This document shows, piece after piece, positions 41,701-49,305 of a DNA stretch of 64,000 nucleotides. The stretch's first letter is position 1; every line of letters begins with the position of its first letter. Position numbers and translations under genes: made by a program. This DNA comes from Streptomyces lincolnensis (GTDB taxonomy: Bacteria; Actinomycetota; Actinomycetes; Streptomycetales; Streptomycetaceae): the NCBI RefSeq assembly GCF_021173675.1, contig NZ_JAIHON010000012.1, positions 295,924 through 359,923 on the forward strand. Reading direction: 5' to 3'. Below the pieces are notes generated by a model. The model searched no databases and was not told where the DNA came from. It saw nothing but the letters and a program-made list of their open reading frames with translations.

Positions 41701-43645
41701 CGAGGACGCGGGCCGACTGCGCGACGCGCTCGGCACGGCACTCCCGGTCGGTGTCCCCGAGGCTTTCACCGAGCCGGTCAAGGACCCGCTGGGCGACCTC
41801 CTCGCGCGCTATGCCCGCACGCACGGCCCGTTCACGTCCACCACCGTGGCGGCCCGCTTCGGCCTGGGCGTGGCGGTCACCGAGGGCGCCCTCCAGCGGC
41901 TCGCCTCGGCGGGCAGGGTCGTCCAGGGCGAGTTCCACCCGGCCGGCATCGGCCAGGAGTGGTGCGACGCGACGGTGCTGCGCCGCCTGCGCCGCCGTTC
42001 CCTGGCCGCCCTGCGCCATGAACTGGAGCCGGTGCCGGCGCCCGCGCTCGCGCAGTTCCTCCCCCAGTGGCAGCACATCGGCAAGGGCCACAGTCTGCGC
42101 GGCATCGACGGACTGGTCCGTGCCGTGGAGCAGCTGCAGGGCGCGTCCGTGCCCGCGTCCGCCCTGGAGAAGCTGGTCCTGCCGTCCCGCGTGGCGAACT
42201 ACACCCCGGCAATGCTCGACGAGCTCACCGCGGCCGGTGAACTCGTGTGGGCCGGCGCCGGAGCCCTCCCTGGCAAGGACGGCTGGGTCTCCCTCTACGT
42301 GGCGGACGCGGCCCCTCTGCTCCTCCCCCCGCCCCACCCCCTGGAGCTGACGGCGCTTCACCAGTCCGTCCTGGACACCCTGTCCGGCGGCTATGGCCTG
42401 TTCTTCCGCCAGATCGCCGACCAGGTCCGCGCCACCACCCATCCGGACGCCACCGATCCCCAACTGGCCGACGCCGTCTGGGACCTGGCCTGGTCGGGAC
42501 GGCTCACGAACGACACGCTCGCCCCCATGCGCGCCCTGCTCGGCTCGGGCCGCACCGCGGGCTCCACCGCCCACCGCGCCAAGCGCACCGTCCCACGCGG
42601 CCGCTACGGCTCCCTCACGGCCGCCGCCCGCCCCACCTCCCGCACCGGCCCTCCGACCGTCGCCGGCCGCTGGTCCCTGCTCCCCGGGCGCGAGGCAGAC
42701 CCCACGGTCCGCGCCCATGCCCTGGCCCGGGTCCTCCTCGACCGGCACGGCGTGGTGACCAGGGGGGCGGTCTCCGCCGAGGGAGTCGAGGGCGGCTTCT
42801 CTGCGGTCTACCGCATCCTGTCCGCCTTCGAGGACAGCGGTCAGGCCCGCCGCGGCTATGTGGTCGAGGGACTCGGCGCCGCCCAGTTCGCGATGGACGG
42901 AGCGGTCGACCGCCTGCGCGCGGTGGCGAACGCCCGCGACCGCGGCGAAACCCTGCCGGTGCCAGCCCGGAGCGATGGCTTCCCCGACCCGTTCGACGCC
43001 AACGGCCCGGCCCCGGCCGACGGCACCCCGAACCCGTACGCCCCCACCCCCACCCCAGACCCCGCCTCCGGCGACGACTGGCCCCCCTCCCCCACCACAC
43101 CGAGCGAGTGGATCTCCCCCCGCGACTTCCCCTCCCACAACGGCCCCGCGACCAGCCAGTACGAGAACCCGTACGCCCCCTACAGCGCCCCCGGGAACGG
43201 CTTCCCCGCCGACCGCCGAACCCAAGGCCGTCCCACCCCCGCCACCCGGGCCGCCTCCCGAGCCGCCGTCCTGGCCGCCGCCGACCCCGCCAACGCCTAC
43301 GGCGCCGCCCTCCCCTGGCCGGAGCCCCCCACCGGCGCCGGCCACAAGCCGGGCCGCAAGGCGGGTTCCCTGGTCGTCCTGGTCGACGGCGACCTGACGC
43401 TCTACATGGAGCGCGGCGGCAAGACCCTCCTGGCCTGGCCCACCACCCCCGACGACGACCCCACCGACGACCCCCGCCTCCAGGCAGCGGCCGAGGCCCT
43501 CGCCACGGCCGCCAAGGCCGGATCCCTGGGCACAGTGACGGTGGAGCGCGTCAACGGCGCCTCGGCCCTGACCTCCCCCCTCGGCACCCTCCTGGAAGGA
43601 GCGGGCTTCATCGCCACCCCGCGCGGCCTACGCCTACGAGCGTGA
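38702..43645 (+). CDS. lhr: Lhr-type ATP-dependent DNA helicase
   Basis: 1647 residues. The N-terminal superfamily 2 core has Walker A APTGSGKT, DEVH box LDEVHAVAG, motif III SATVRPV, and motif VI QRVGRAGHQ. The Lhr winged-helix and bridge domains follow, and a long C-terminal domain. A Pro/Thr/Ser-rich, probably disordered insert lies at about residues 1430-1545, before the conserved end GRKAGSLVVLVDGDLTLYMERGG. Lhr is a 3'-5' translocase linked to repair of damage by crosslinkers. The adjacent nei2-like gene and the PafBC-like promoter fit that role. No ribosome binding site precedes the ATG. Confidence 0.95.
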   Translation: MVSDTPRALNGFSPATRGWFAGAFDAPTTAQAGAWQAIREGSDVLVVAPTGSGKTLAAFLAALDQLTSTPPPADPRKRCRVLYVSPLKALAVDVERNLRSPLTGIRQESVRLGLPEPEVKVGIRSGDTPAAERRALSTRPPDILITTPESLFLMLTSATRDALTGIETVILDEVHAVAGTKRGAHLALSLERLDEILKKPARRIGLSATVRPVDEVARYLSPHRKVEIVQPKSGKEFDLSVVVPVEDLAELGGSPVSEATEGAERPSIWPHVEERIADLVQSHRSTIVFANSRRLAERLCNRLNEIAYERATGEPLDEHHAPAELMGGSGAAQGAPPVIARAHHGSVSKEQRALVEEDLKAGRLPAVVATSSLELGIDMGAVDLVVQVESPPSVASGLQRVGRAGHQVGAVSTGVVFPKYRGDLVQAAVVTERMRTGSIESLRIPSNPLDVLAQQIVAMTALDTWQFDDLLATVRRAAPFASLPESAFTAVLDMLAGRYPSDAFAELRPRVVWDRVAGTITGRPGAQRLAVTSGGTIPDRGLFGVFLAGSDPKKGGGRVGELDEEMVYESRVGDVFTLGTSSWRIEDITRDRVLVSPAPGVPGRLPFWKGDQLGRPLELGRALGAFLREVGSLPQDKARSRLLAAGLDTWAADNVLSYLHEQREACGHIPDDRTIVVERFRDELGDWRVVVHSPFGAQVHAPWALALGAKLSERYGMDAQVMHADDGIVLRLPDADLMGLDLLDQEPTKLGTEYDADQAPVGAADVVFDKGEVDQIVTDQVGGSALFASRFRECAARALLLPRRNPGKRTPLWQQRQRAAQLLQVASEFGSFPIVLEAVRECLQDVFDVPGLVELMGDLESRKVRLVEVTTPEASPFARSLLFGYVAQFLYEGDSPLAERRAAALSLDSRLLAELLGQAELRELLDAEVLTELEQELQWLTEDRRVKDAEGVADLLRLLGPITDAELAERGAEPQWAQDLAKARRAIKVRIAGADHWAAIEDAGRLRDALGTALPVGVPEAFTEPVKDPLGDLLARYARTHGPFTSTTVAARFGLGVAVTEGALQRLASAGRVVQGEFHPAGIGQEWCDATVLRRLRRRSLAALRHELEPVPAPALAQFLPQWQHIGKGHSLRGIDGLVRAVEQLQGASVPASALEKLVLPSRVANYTPAMLDELTAAGELVWAGAGALPGKDGWVSLYVADAAPLLLPPPHPLELTALHQSVLDTLSGGYGLFFRQIADQVRATTHPDATDPQLADAVWDLAWSGRLTNDTLAPMRALLGSGRTAGSTAHRAKRTVPRGRYGSLTAAARPTSRTGPPTVAGRWSLLPGREADPTVRAHALARVLLDRHGVVTRGAVSAEGVEGGFSAVYRILSAFEDSGQARRGYVVEGLGAAQFAMDGAVDRLRAVANARDRGETLPVPARSDGFPDPFDANGPAPADGTPNPYAPTPTPDPASGDDWPPSPTTPSEWISPRDFPSHNGPATSQYENPYAPYSAPGNGFPADRRTQGRPTPATRAASRAAVLAAADPANAYGAALPWPEPPTGAGHKPGRKAGSLVVLVDGDLTLYMERGGKTLLAWPTTPDDDPTDDPRLQAAAEALATAAKAGSLGTVTVERVNGASALTSPLGTLLEGAGFIATPRGLRLRA

Positions 43646-43671
43646 AGTCACCACGAAGGACGAACCCAAGG

Positions 43672-43699
43672 GAGCGAAGCCGAACGAGCGAAGCCGAAC
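43672..43699. repeat. 14-bp tandem duplication between lhr and nei2
   Basis: GAGCGAAGCCGAAC occurs twice head to tail in the 104-bp gap. No hairpin or promoter motif is associated with it. Confidence 0.75.
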
Positions 43700-43749
43700 G
43701 AGCAACGCCAGCCCCCGCCCCCACCTCCCCACCGTGCCACCCTTGACCC

Positions 43750-44592
43750 ATGCCCGAAGGAGACACGGTCTGGCAGGCCGCGAAGCGCCTCGACGACGCC
43801 CTCGCGGGCAAGGTCCTGACCCGCAGCGACCTGCGGGTCCCCAGATACGCCACGGCCGACCTCACGGGCCGCACCGTCCTGGACGTCACCCCCCGCGGCA
43901 AACACCTCCTCACCCGCGTCGAAGGCGGCCTGACCCTCCACTCGCACCTGCGGATGGACGGCTCCTGGAAGGTCTACGCACCCCACCAGCGCTGGACCGG
44001 CGGCCCCGCCCACCAGATCCGCGCGATCCTCGGCACCGCCGACCGCACGGCCGTCGGCTACCGCCTCCCCGTACTCGAACTCCTGCGCACCAAAGACGAG
44101 CACCGCGCCGTCGGCCACCTGGGTCCCGACCTCCTCGGCCCGGACTGGGACCCGGAGCGGGCCCTGACGAACCTCCTCGCCGACCCCGCCCGCCCCCTCG
44201 GCGAGGCCCTGCTCGACCAGCGCAATCTCGCCGGAATCGGCAACGTCTACAAGAGCGAGCTCTGCTTCCTGCTCGGCGTCACCCCGTGGCTGCCCATCGG
44301 CGCCCTCCCCTCAGACCGCGCCACCCACCTGCCCGCCCTGGCCAAGAAACTCCTGGAAGCCAACCGCGACCGCCCGATCCGCACCACCACGGGCCGCCGC
44401 GGCCAGGACCTGTTCGTCTACGGCCGCGCACCCCGCCCCTGCCTCCGCTGCCACACCCCGATCAGAGTGGCCGACCAGGGCGACGGCTCCCGTGAACGCC
44501 CCACCTACTGGTGCCCGACCTGCCAGCCGGGCCCCGCCCCGACACCGGGCGCCCACCGCACCCCGGGAACCCGCCCCCGTACGACCAATTGA
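43750..44592 (+). CDS. nei: Endonuclease VIII-like DNA glycosylase (Fpg/Nei family, Nei2)
   Basis: 280 residues. N-terminal catalytic MPEGDTVW (Pro2 and Glu3; the Nei-type PEGDT rather than PELPE of MutM), the helix-two-turn-helix with LDQRNLAGIGNVYKSE, and a C-terminal zinc finger with CLRCHTPI and YWCPTCQ. It removes oxidised pyrimidines and cleaves abasic sites. The gene follows lhr on the same strand, an arrangement also found in mycobacteria as I recall. A Pro/Thr-rich tail follows the zinc finger. Confidence 0.93.
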   Translation: MPEGDTVWQAAKRLDDALAGKVLTRSDLRVPRYATADLTGRTVLDVTPRGKHLLTRVEGGLTLHSHLRMDGSWKVYAPHQRWTGGPAHQIRAILGTADRTAVGYRLPVLELLRTKDEHRAVGHLGPDLLGPDWDPERALTNLLADPARPLGEALLDQRNLAGIGNVYKSELCFLLGVTPWLPIGALPSDRATHLPALAKKLLEANRDRPIRTTTGRRGQDLFVYGRAPRPCLRCHTPIRVADQGDGSRERPTYWCPTCQPGPAPTPGAHRTPGTRPRTTN

Positions 44593-44624
44593 CGACCCGT
44601 CAGAAACCCTCGTACCGTCCCCTC

Positions 44625-45389
44625 ATGCCTCTCAAGGCGTACGACCTCACCGGCCGCACCGCGTTCGTCACAGGCGCCGCCAGCGGCATCGGACGCGCCT
44701 CGGCAGTCCTGCTCGCCGAAGCGGGCGCCACCGTGCACTGCGCGGACCTCGACACGGCGGGCCTCGAAGAGACGGCCAGGCACATCAAGGAGGCCGGCGG
44801 CACCGCCCACACCCACCACCTCGACGTCACCGACCGCGAACGGCTCCGCCGGGCCATCTCCTCCTGCGAGCGTCTGGACGTCCTGGCCGCGATCGCCGGG
44901 ATCATGCACAGCAGCCCGGTCCTGGAGACCCGCGACGAAGACCTCGACCGGGTCCTGGACGTCAACTTCAAAGGCGTGCTCCACGCCTGCCAGGAGGCCG
45001 CCCGCCTGATGCTCGCCCACGGGACCAGGGGCAGCATCGTCACCATGGCCTCCGGCGCCGTGGACACCGGCGGGCCGGGCCTGCTCTGCTACGGCGCGGC
45101 CAAGGCGGCCGTCGTCCAGCTGACGAAGACCCTGGCGACCGAGGTCGGCCGGCACGGCATCCGGGTCAACGCGGTCGCACCGGGCTGGATCCGCACCCCC
45201 ATGACCGACCGCCACGACACCGAGGCACAGGCGCACACCGAATCGCTGATGGCCCGGATGTCACCCCTGGGCCGGGTCGGAGACCCGCAGGACATCGCCC
45301 ACGCCGTACTCCACCTGGCCTCCGACGCCTCGTCCTTCACGACGGGCCAGATCCTCCGCCCCAACGGCGGCGTGACCATGCCCTGGTAA
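44625..45389 (+). CDS. Short-chain dehydrogenase/reductase
   Basis: 254 residues, classical SDR: cofactor motif TGAASGIG, Asp in CADLDTAG (NAD preference), NAG-like AAIAGIM, catalytic Ser in MASGAV and YGAAK (Tyr and Lys), and the C-terminal APGWIRTPM and PNGGVTMPW. The start is the ATG of MPLKAYDL, 32 bases after the glycosylase stop. Substrate unknown. The 3' end overlaps the convergent small membrane protein gene. Confidence 0.92.
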   Translation: MPLKAYDLTGRTAFVTGAASGIGRASAVLLAEAGATVHCADLDTAGLEETARHIKEAGGTAHTHHLDVTDRERLRRAISSCERLDVLAAIAGIMHSSPVLETRDEDLDRVLDVNFKGVLHACQEAARLMLAHGTRGSIVTMASGAVDTGGPGLLCYGAAKAAVVQLTKTLATEVGRHGIRVNAVAPGWIRTPMTDRHDTEAQAHTESLMARMSPLGRVGDPQDIAHAVLHLASDASSFTTGQILRPNGGVTMPW

Positions 45390-45711
45390 CCCCACCGGAC
45401 TCCCCACGCGCACCCCGGTCCGGCCAGGCACCCGCACCCGCGCCCGCGCCCGCGCCCGCGCCCGCCGAGGATGCCCCCCGCCACGCGGCCCGCCACCGCC
45501 CATCCCCCACGGCCCCGACCGCCCGTGCCTTCGGCACACAGTGCACCGGCAGCAGACTCAGCCCCCACCCCCCGGCGGCGACCGCCCCTTCCAGCACCCC
45601 CGCGTCGGGCGACAGCGCGAGCCGCAGCACGGCCCACCACCACAAGGCCCCCAACCCGAAAACAGCTCCCCGGGTCCCCCAGGTTCTCCAGCCCACCGCC
45701 GGACGTGCCAT
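45337..45711 (-). CDS. Small membrane protein with Gly-Ala repeat, function unknown
   Basis: An ATG with a strong GGAGGTGG eight bases upstream opens a 124-residue frame. It starts MARPAVGWRTWGTRGAVFGLGALWWWAV-like (written here as a landmark, first about 28 residues), has two hydrophobic segments, a conserved-looking HCVPKARAVGAV segment, then an Ala/Gly tail with a GAGAGAGAGAGA run. The last 53 bases overlap the SDR gene on the other strand. The ribosome binding site and the Trp-rich start argue for a real gene. Confidence 0.6.
   Translation of the reverse strand: MARPAVGWRTWGTRGAVFGLGALWWWAVLRLALSPDAGVLEGAVAAGGWGLSLLPVHCVPKARAVGAVGDGRWRAAWRGASSAGAGAGAGAGAGAWPDRGARGESGGVTRAWSRRRWGGGSGPS
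45431..45466. repeat. Six tandem CCCGCN hexamers
   Basis: One CCCGCA, four CCCGCG and one CCCGCC, encoding the Gly-Ala run of the small membrane protein on the minus strand. The same hexamer class occurs inside rshA at 3297-3332. Confidence 0.88.
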
Positions 45712-45877
45712 GGACCCACCTCCAGCCCGACGCCAGACACCCCTGGCCCACGATGCACGAAAGCCCCGACCGGCGCCTCTCCGGTTCACCTGTCACAGGT
45801 CATCCGGAGAACCCCCGGCCGGGGCCTCGCACACGTCTTCGGCGCATCGTCAGCTCATGCGCACACCCGCGCGAACA

Positions 45878-46255
45878 TCACGCGGCCACGACATCCACCG
45901 CTTCGGCGGGCGCCTTGATCGTCACCCGTTCCGGCGGCACACCGGTCACCGAGACGGAACCCAGCATCGGGCGAACCGGCTTCACAGGTTCGCTGGGGGT
46001 GGCCGCAGCAGACTGGGCCAGCTCGGCGAGGGCGAGCTCGTCGCTCACTTCCCGCATGAGCTCGGACATCCGTACGTCCAGCGCGTCGCAGATGGCGGAG
46101 AGCAGCTCGGAGGAAGCCTCCTTCTGCCCCCGCTCCACCTCGGAGAGATAGCCGAGTGAGACTCGGGCGGACGAGGAGACTTCGCGCAGAGTACGGCCCT
46201 GGCGCTGGCGCTGCCGACGCAGCACGTCACCCAGCAGGCGACGGAGCAGAATCAT
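45878..46255 (-). CDS. clgR: Transcriptional activator ClgR
   Basis: 125 residues with an XRE-type helix-turn-helix (LGDVLRRQRQRQGRTLREVSS, SLGYLSEVERGQKEAS) and the ClgR C-terminal block VTGVPPERVTIKAPAEAVDVVAA. ClgR activates clp protease and other proteostasis genes. The C-terminal Ala-Ala is the known degron for Clp-dependent turnover. The start is the ATG of MILLRRLLG with GGAGGGAG upstream. Last gene of the ftsK-rodZ-rimO-pgsA-cinA-clgR series. I found no GTTCGC-type ClgR box just upstream. Confidence 0.93.
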   Translation of the reverse strand: MILLRRLLGDVLRRQRQRQGRTLREVSSSARVSLGYLSEVERGQKEASSELLSAICDALDVRMSELMREVSDELALAELAQSAAATPSEPVKPVRPMLGSVSVTGVPPERVTIKAPAEAVDVVAA

Positions 46256-46364
46256 CGGTGGCTCCCTCCTCGGACCGCGTAGCCGCATCCATTACGCCCC
46301 ACCGTACCGCCTTGCGCCGCGGCCGTGCGGGGAGCGATGTCGTGTTCACTCAGGGCTGCAAACA

Positions 46365-46910
46365 TCAAAACCCCCCGTTCCGTTCCGTATCCTGTGCCCG
46401 CTCATTCCCAGTCGATTCGCTCACAAGCTCCGTCAGGAGCAGTGCGAGTACGCTCCGTACACTCTCCATACGAATTTCCGCGCGGTCGCCGTTCAACCGC
46501 AATGCGGTCACTTTCCCGCCACCCGACGTGCCGGACGCACCCTCGAAGGGTCCGTCGACGGCCACGAAAACCGTCCCGACGGGCTTCCCGTCCTGCGGTT
46601 CCGGACCGGCGACTCCGGTGGTCGCGATGCCCCAGTCGGCGTCGAGCGCTTTGCGCACTCCGGCCGCCATCTGGGCCGCGACCTGCGGATCCACCGCTCC
46701 GCGTGCGGCCAGCAGAGTGGCATCCACACCCAGCAGTCGATGCTTGAGCTCGGTGGCGTAGGCCGTCACCGAGCCCCGGAACGCCTTGGACGCCCCAGGG
46801 GCCGCTGTGATTTCCGCCGCAACCAGTCCGCCGGTGAGCGACTCGGCGACAGCGAGCGTCTCGCCCTTCACCGTCAGTAGTCGTACCACTTCGGTGGCCG
46901 GGGAACTCAC
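46365..46910 (-). CDS. cinA: CinA family nicotinamide-nucleotide amidohydrolase (C-terminal domain only)
   Basis: 181 residues corresponding to the PncC/CinA C-terminal domain: ETLAVAESLTGGLVAAEI with the catalytic Ser, KHRLLGV, and ATTGVAGPEPQDGKPVGTVFVAV. It deamidates NMN in pyridine nucleotide recycling. The N-terminal MoCF domain of long CinA is absent, as usual in Streptomyces. GTG start overlapping the pgsA stop (GTGA). In some bacteria CinA is tied to competence and RecA. Confidence 0.9.
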   Translation of the reverse strand: MSSPATEVVRLLTVKGETLAVAESLTGGLVAAEITAAPGASKAFRGSVTAYATELKHRLLGVDATLLAARGAVDPQVAAQMAAGVRKALDADWGIATTGVAGPEPQDGKPVGTVFVAVDGPFEGASGTSGGGKVTALRLNGDRAEIRMESVRSVLALLLTELVSESTGNERAQDTERNGGF

Positions 46911-47719
46911 GCTTCCGTCTCCTCCAACGCCGCCTCGCGCTCGGCGATTCCCTGCCGGCGCAGCACAATGGCTTGTCTCACATAGTCGAGCCCGGTCGCC
47001 ACGGTCAGGACGACCGCCGCAGCCATCACCCAGAACCTCAGGGTGGCCAGCGGCCCCGTCAGCGCCAGGACGTACATCCCTACGGCCACGCCCTGCGTGA
47101 GGGTCTTCAGCTTCCCGCCGCGGCTCGCCGGAATGACGCCGTAGCGGATGACGAGGAAACGCAGCAGCGTGATCCCGAGTTCCCGGCCGAGGATCACGGC
47201 GGTCACCCACCACGGCAGATCGCCGAGCGCGGACAGGCAGATCAACGCCGCTCCCATGATCGCCTTGTCGGCGATGGGGTCGGCGATCTTCCCGAAGTCG
47301 GTGACGAGGTTGTAGGTCCGGGCCAGATGCCCGTCGAACAGGTCGGTGATCATGGCGATGGCGAAGGCCGCCCAGGCGAGCGAACGCCACGCCGGGTCGT
47401 ATCCGCCGTCGGCCAGCATCAGCGCGACGAAGCCCGGCACGAGGAGCAGCCGGAGCATGGTCAGCAGATTGGCGATGTTCCAGACACTGGCCTGGTTGAC
47501 GGCCGCGGCCGTCAGCTTCCCGCCCCGCGCGGACCTGGCACCGGAATCACCGCCGGAGACGCCGGAGACCACGGCACCGGAAGCCCCCGAGACGGCGGCA
47601 GCCCCAGAAGCCCCGGAGACCGCACCGGTGGCGGGAACGGCCCCCGCGGCCGTCGCGCCCGGGGCCGCGCCTTTGGCAGCCGAGGAGCCACCCGCGGCGG
47701 ACGCCGGAACTCCGGTCAT
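46907..47719 (-). CDS. pgsA: CDP-diacylglycerol-glycerol-3-phosphate phosphatidyltransferase
   Basis: 270 residues. The first 75 are an Ala/Gly/Ser-rich disordered extension. The catalytic CDP-alcohol phosphotransferase motif is complete: DLFDGHLARTYNLVTDFGKIADPIAD (landmarks D-x2-DG-x2-AR-x8-G-x3-D-x3-D). Several membrane helices surround it. It makes phosphatidylglycerophosphate, or phosphatidylinositol phosphate in close relatives. ATG overlaps the rimO stop. Confidence 0.9.
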   Translation of the reverse strand: MTGVPASAAGGSSAAKGAAPGATAAGAVPATGAVSGASGAAAVSGASGAVVSGVSGGDSGARSARGGKLTAAAVNQASVWNIANLLTMLRLLLVPGFVALMLADGGYDPAWRSLAWAAFAIAMITDLFDGHLARTYNLVTDFGKIADPIADKAIMGAALICLSALGDLPWWVTAVILGRELGITLLRFLVIRYGVIPASRGGKLKTLTQGVAVGMYVLALTGPLATLRFWVMAAAVVLTVATGLDYVRQAIVLRRQGIAEREAALEETEA

Positions 47720-49212
47720 CTGCCCGCCTCCTCACTACACCCGAGCGAGCCCTCGAGCGGCTCGGCCACCAGGTCGACGCCTTCGGTACCGACCACCTTC
47801 GCCTCGACCATACGACCGACACGCAGTCCCGCGCCGCTCGTGAGCAGCACCTGGCCGTCCGTCTCGGGCGCCTGGTGCTCGCCCCGGCCGTACACGCCCT
47901 CGTCGTCCACCGATTCCACGAGCACCTGGACGGTCTCGCCCACACGCTCCTCGGCCCGCTGGGAGACGAGTTCCTCGGCGAGTCGGGAGACCCGCGCGAG
48001 CCGCTCGGCGACGACGTCCTCGTCGAGCTTGTTGTCGTACGTCGCCGCTTCGGTGCCCTCCTCGTCGGAGTACCCGAAGACGCCGATGGCGTCCAGCCGC
48101 GCGCCGTTCAGGAAGCGCTCCAGCTCGGCGAGGTCGGCCTCGGTCTCGCCGGGGAAGCCGACGATGAAGTTGGAGCGCACTCCGGCCTGGGGGGCCTTGC
48201 TCCGGATGGTGTCGAGCAGTTCCAGGAAGCGGTCGGTGTCGCCGAAGCGGCGCATCGCGCGCAGCACACCAGGGGCGGAGTGCTGGAAGGACAGGTCGAA
48301 GTAGGGCATGACCTTGGGCGTGGAGGTCAGCACGTCGATCAGCCCGGGCCGCATCTCGGCCGGCTGGAGGTAGCTGACCCGCACCCGTTCGACGCCGTCC
48401 ACCTCGGCGAGCTCGGGCAGCAGGGACTCCAGGAGGCGGATGTCGCCGAGGTCCTTGCCGTAGGAGGTGTTGTTCTCGGAGACCAGCATGATCTCCTTGA
48501 CGCCCTGCTCGGCCAGCCACCGCGTCTCGTTCAGGACGTCGGAGGGGCGGCGCGAGATGAAGGAGCCGCGGAAGGACGGGATGGCGCAGAAGGAGCAGCG
48601 CCGGTCGCAGCCGGAGGCGAGCTTCACCGAGGCGACCGGGGAGCCGTCCAGACGGCGCCGCAGGGGCGCCCGGGGGCCGGAGGCCGGAGCGAGGCCCTCC
48701 GGAAGGTCGGCAGGGGCCGCCTGGGGCTCTTCCACGGCCGGCCCGTGCCCCGGCAGCGAGACGGAGGCGGCCGACCCCTGCCGCTCGGCGGGGCTGATCG
48801 GCAGCAGCTTGCGCCGGTCGCGCGGGGTGTGCGAGGCGTGGATGCCGCCGTTCAGGATGGTCTGGAGGCGGTCGGAGATGTCGGTGTAGTCGTCGAAGCC
48901 GAGCACACCGTCGGCCTCCGGGAGGGCCTCGGCGAGGTCCTTGCCGTACCGCTCGGCCATGCAGCCCACCGCCACGACGGCCTGGGTTCTGCCGTGCCCC
49001 TTGAGGTCGTTCGCCTCCAGGAGGGCGTCGACGGAGTCCTTCTTGGCGGCCTCGACGAATCCGCAGGTGTTCACGACGGCGACGTCCGCGTCCGCGGCGT
49101 CCTCCACGAGATCCCAGCCGTCCGCCTCCAAACGGCCTGCGAGCTCCTCCGAGTCCACCTCGTTGCGGGCGCAGCCAAGAGTGACAAGTGCGACGGTACG
49201 GCGTTCAGGCAT
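47716..49212 (-). CDS. rimO: Ribosomal protein S12 methylthiotransferase RimO
   Basis: 498 residues of the radical-SAM methylthiotransferase family. Auxiliary-cluster cysteines in TLGCARNEVDSE, VNTCGFVE and AVGCMAERYG; radical-SAM motif GCDRRCSFCAIP; C-terminal TRAM domain. The sequence NEVDSE and the S12-type spacing separate it from MiaB, also in this window. It modifies an Asp of ribosomal protein S12. A Pro/Ala-rich insert lies between the N-terminal and SAM domains. The start is eight bases from a PafBC-like -10. Confidence 0.95.
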   Translation of the reverse strand: MPERRTVALVTLGCARNEVDSEELAGRLEADGWDLVEDAADADVAVVNTCGFVEAAKKDSVDALLEANDLKGHGRTQAVVAVGCMAERYGKDLAEALPEADGVLGFDDYTDISDRLQTILNGGIHASHTPRDRRKLLPISPAERQGSAASVSLPGHGPAVEEPQAAPADLPEGLAPASGPRAPLRRRLDGSPVASVKLASGCDRRCSFCAIPSFRGSFISRRPSDVLNETRWLAEQGVKEIMLVSENNTSYGKDLGDIRLLESLLPELAEVDGVERVRVSYLQPAEMRPGLIDVLTSTPKVMPYFDLSFQHSAPGVLRAMRRFGDTDRFLELLDTIRSKAPQAGVRSNFIVGFPGETEADLAELERFLNGARLDAIGVFGYSDEEGTEAATYDNKLDEDVVAERLARVSRLAEELVSQRAEERVGETVQVLVESVDDEGVYGRGEHQAPETDGQVLLTSGAGLRVGRMVEAKVVGTEGVDLVAEPLEGSLGCSEEAGR

Positions 49213-49219
49213 GGGCTCA

Positions 49220-49242
49220 AGACTACTTTGTCTCACTGACAG
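49220..49242 (-). promoter_or_regulatory. PafBC-like promoter of rimO
   Basis: On the minus strand CTGTCAGT (49242-49235), eight bases, one base, then TAGTCT (49225-49220). Seven of eight positions of the recA -35 block and the exact spacing are kept. The transcription start would be at or within a base or two of the rimO ATG at 49212. Confidence 0.55.
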
Positions 49243-49305
49243 CCCACGTCGACGGGGTTGGCCGATCTTGGCCAACCCCGTACCGAACGCGTCCGAAGGG
49301 ATCCC

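Noticed and set aside
45390..46159. Plus-strand frames across 45390-46160 downstream of the SDR gene
   Set aside because: Pro/Arg/Thr-rich shadows of the small membrane protein and clgR on the opposite strand; no ribosome binding site.
46256..46364. ClgR autoregulatory box upstream of clgR
   Set aside because: No GTTCGC or GCGAAC half-site is present in the gap.
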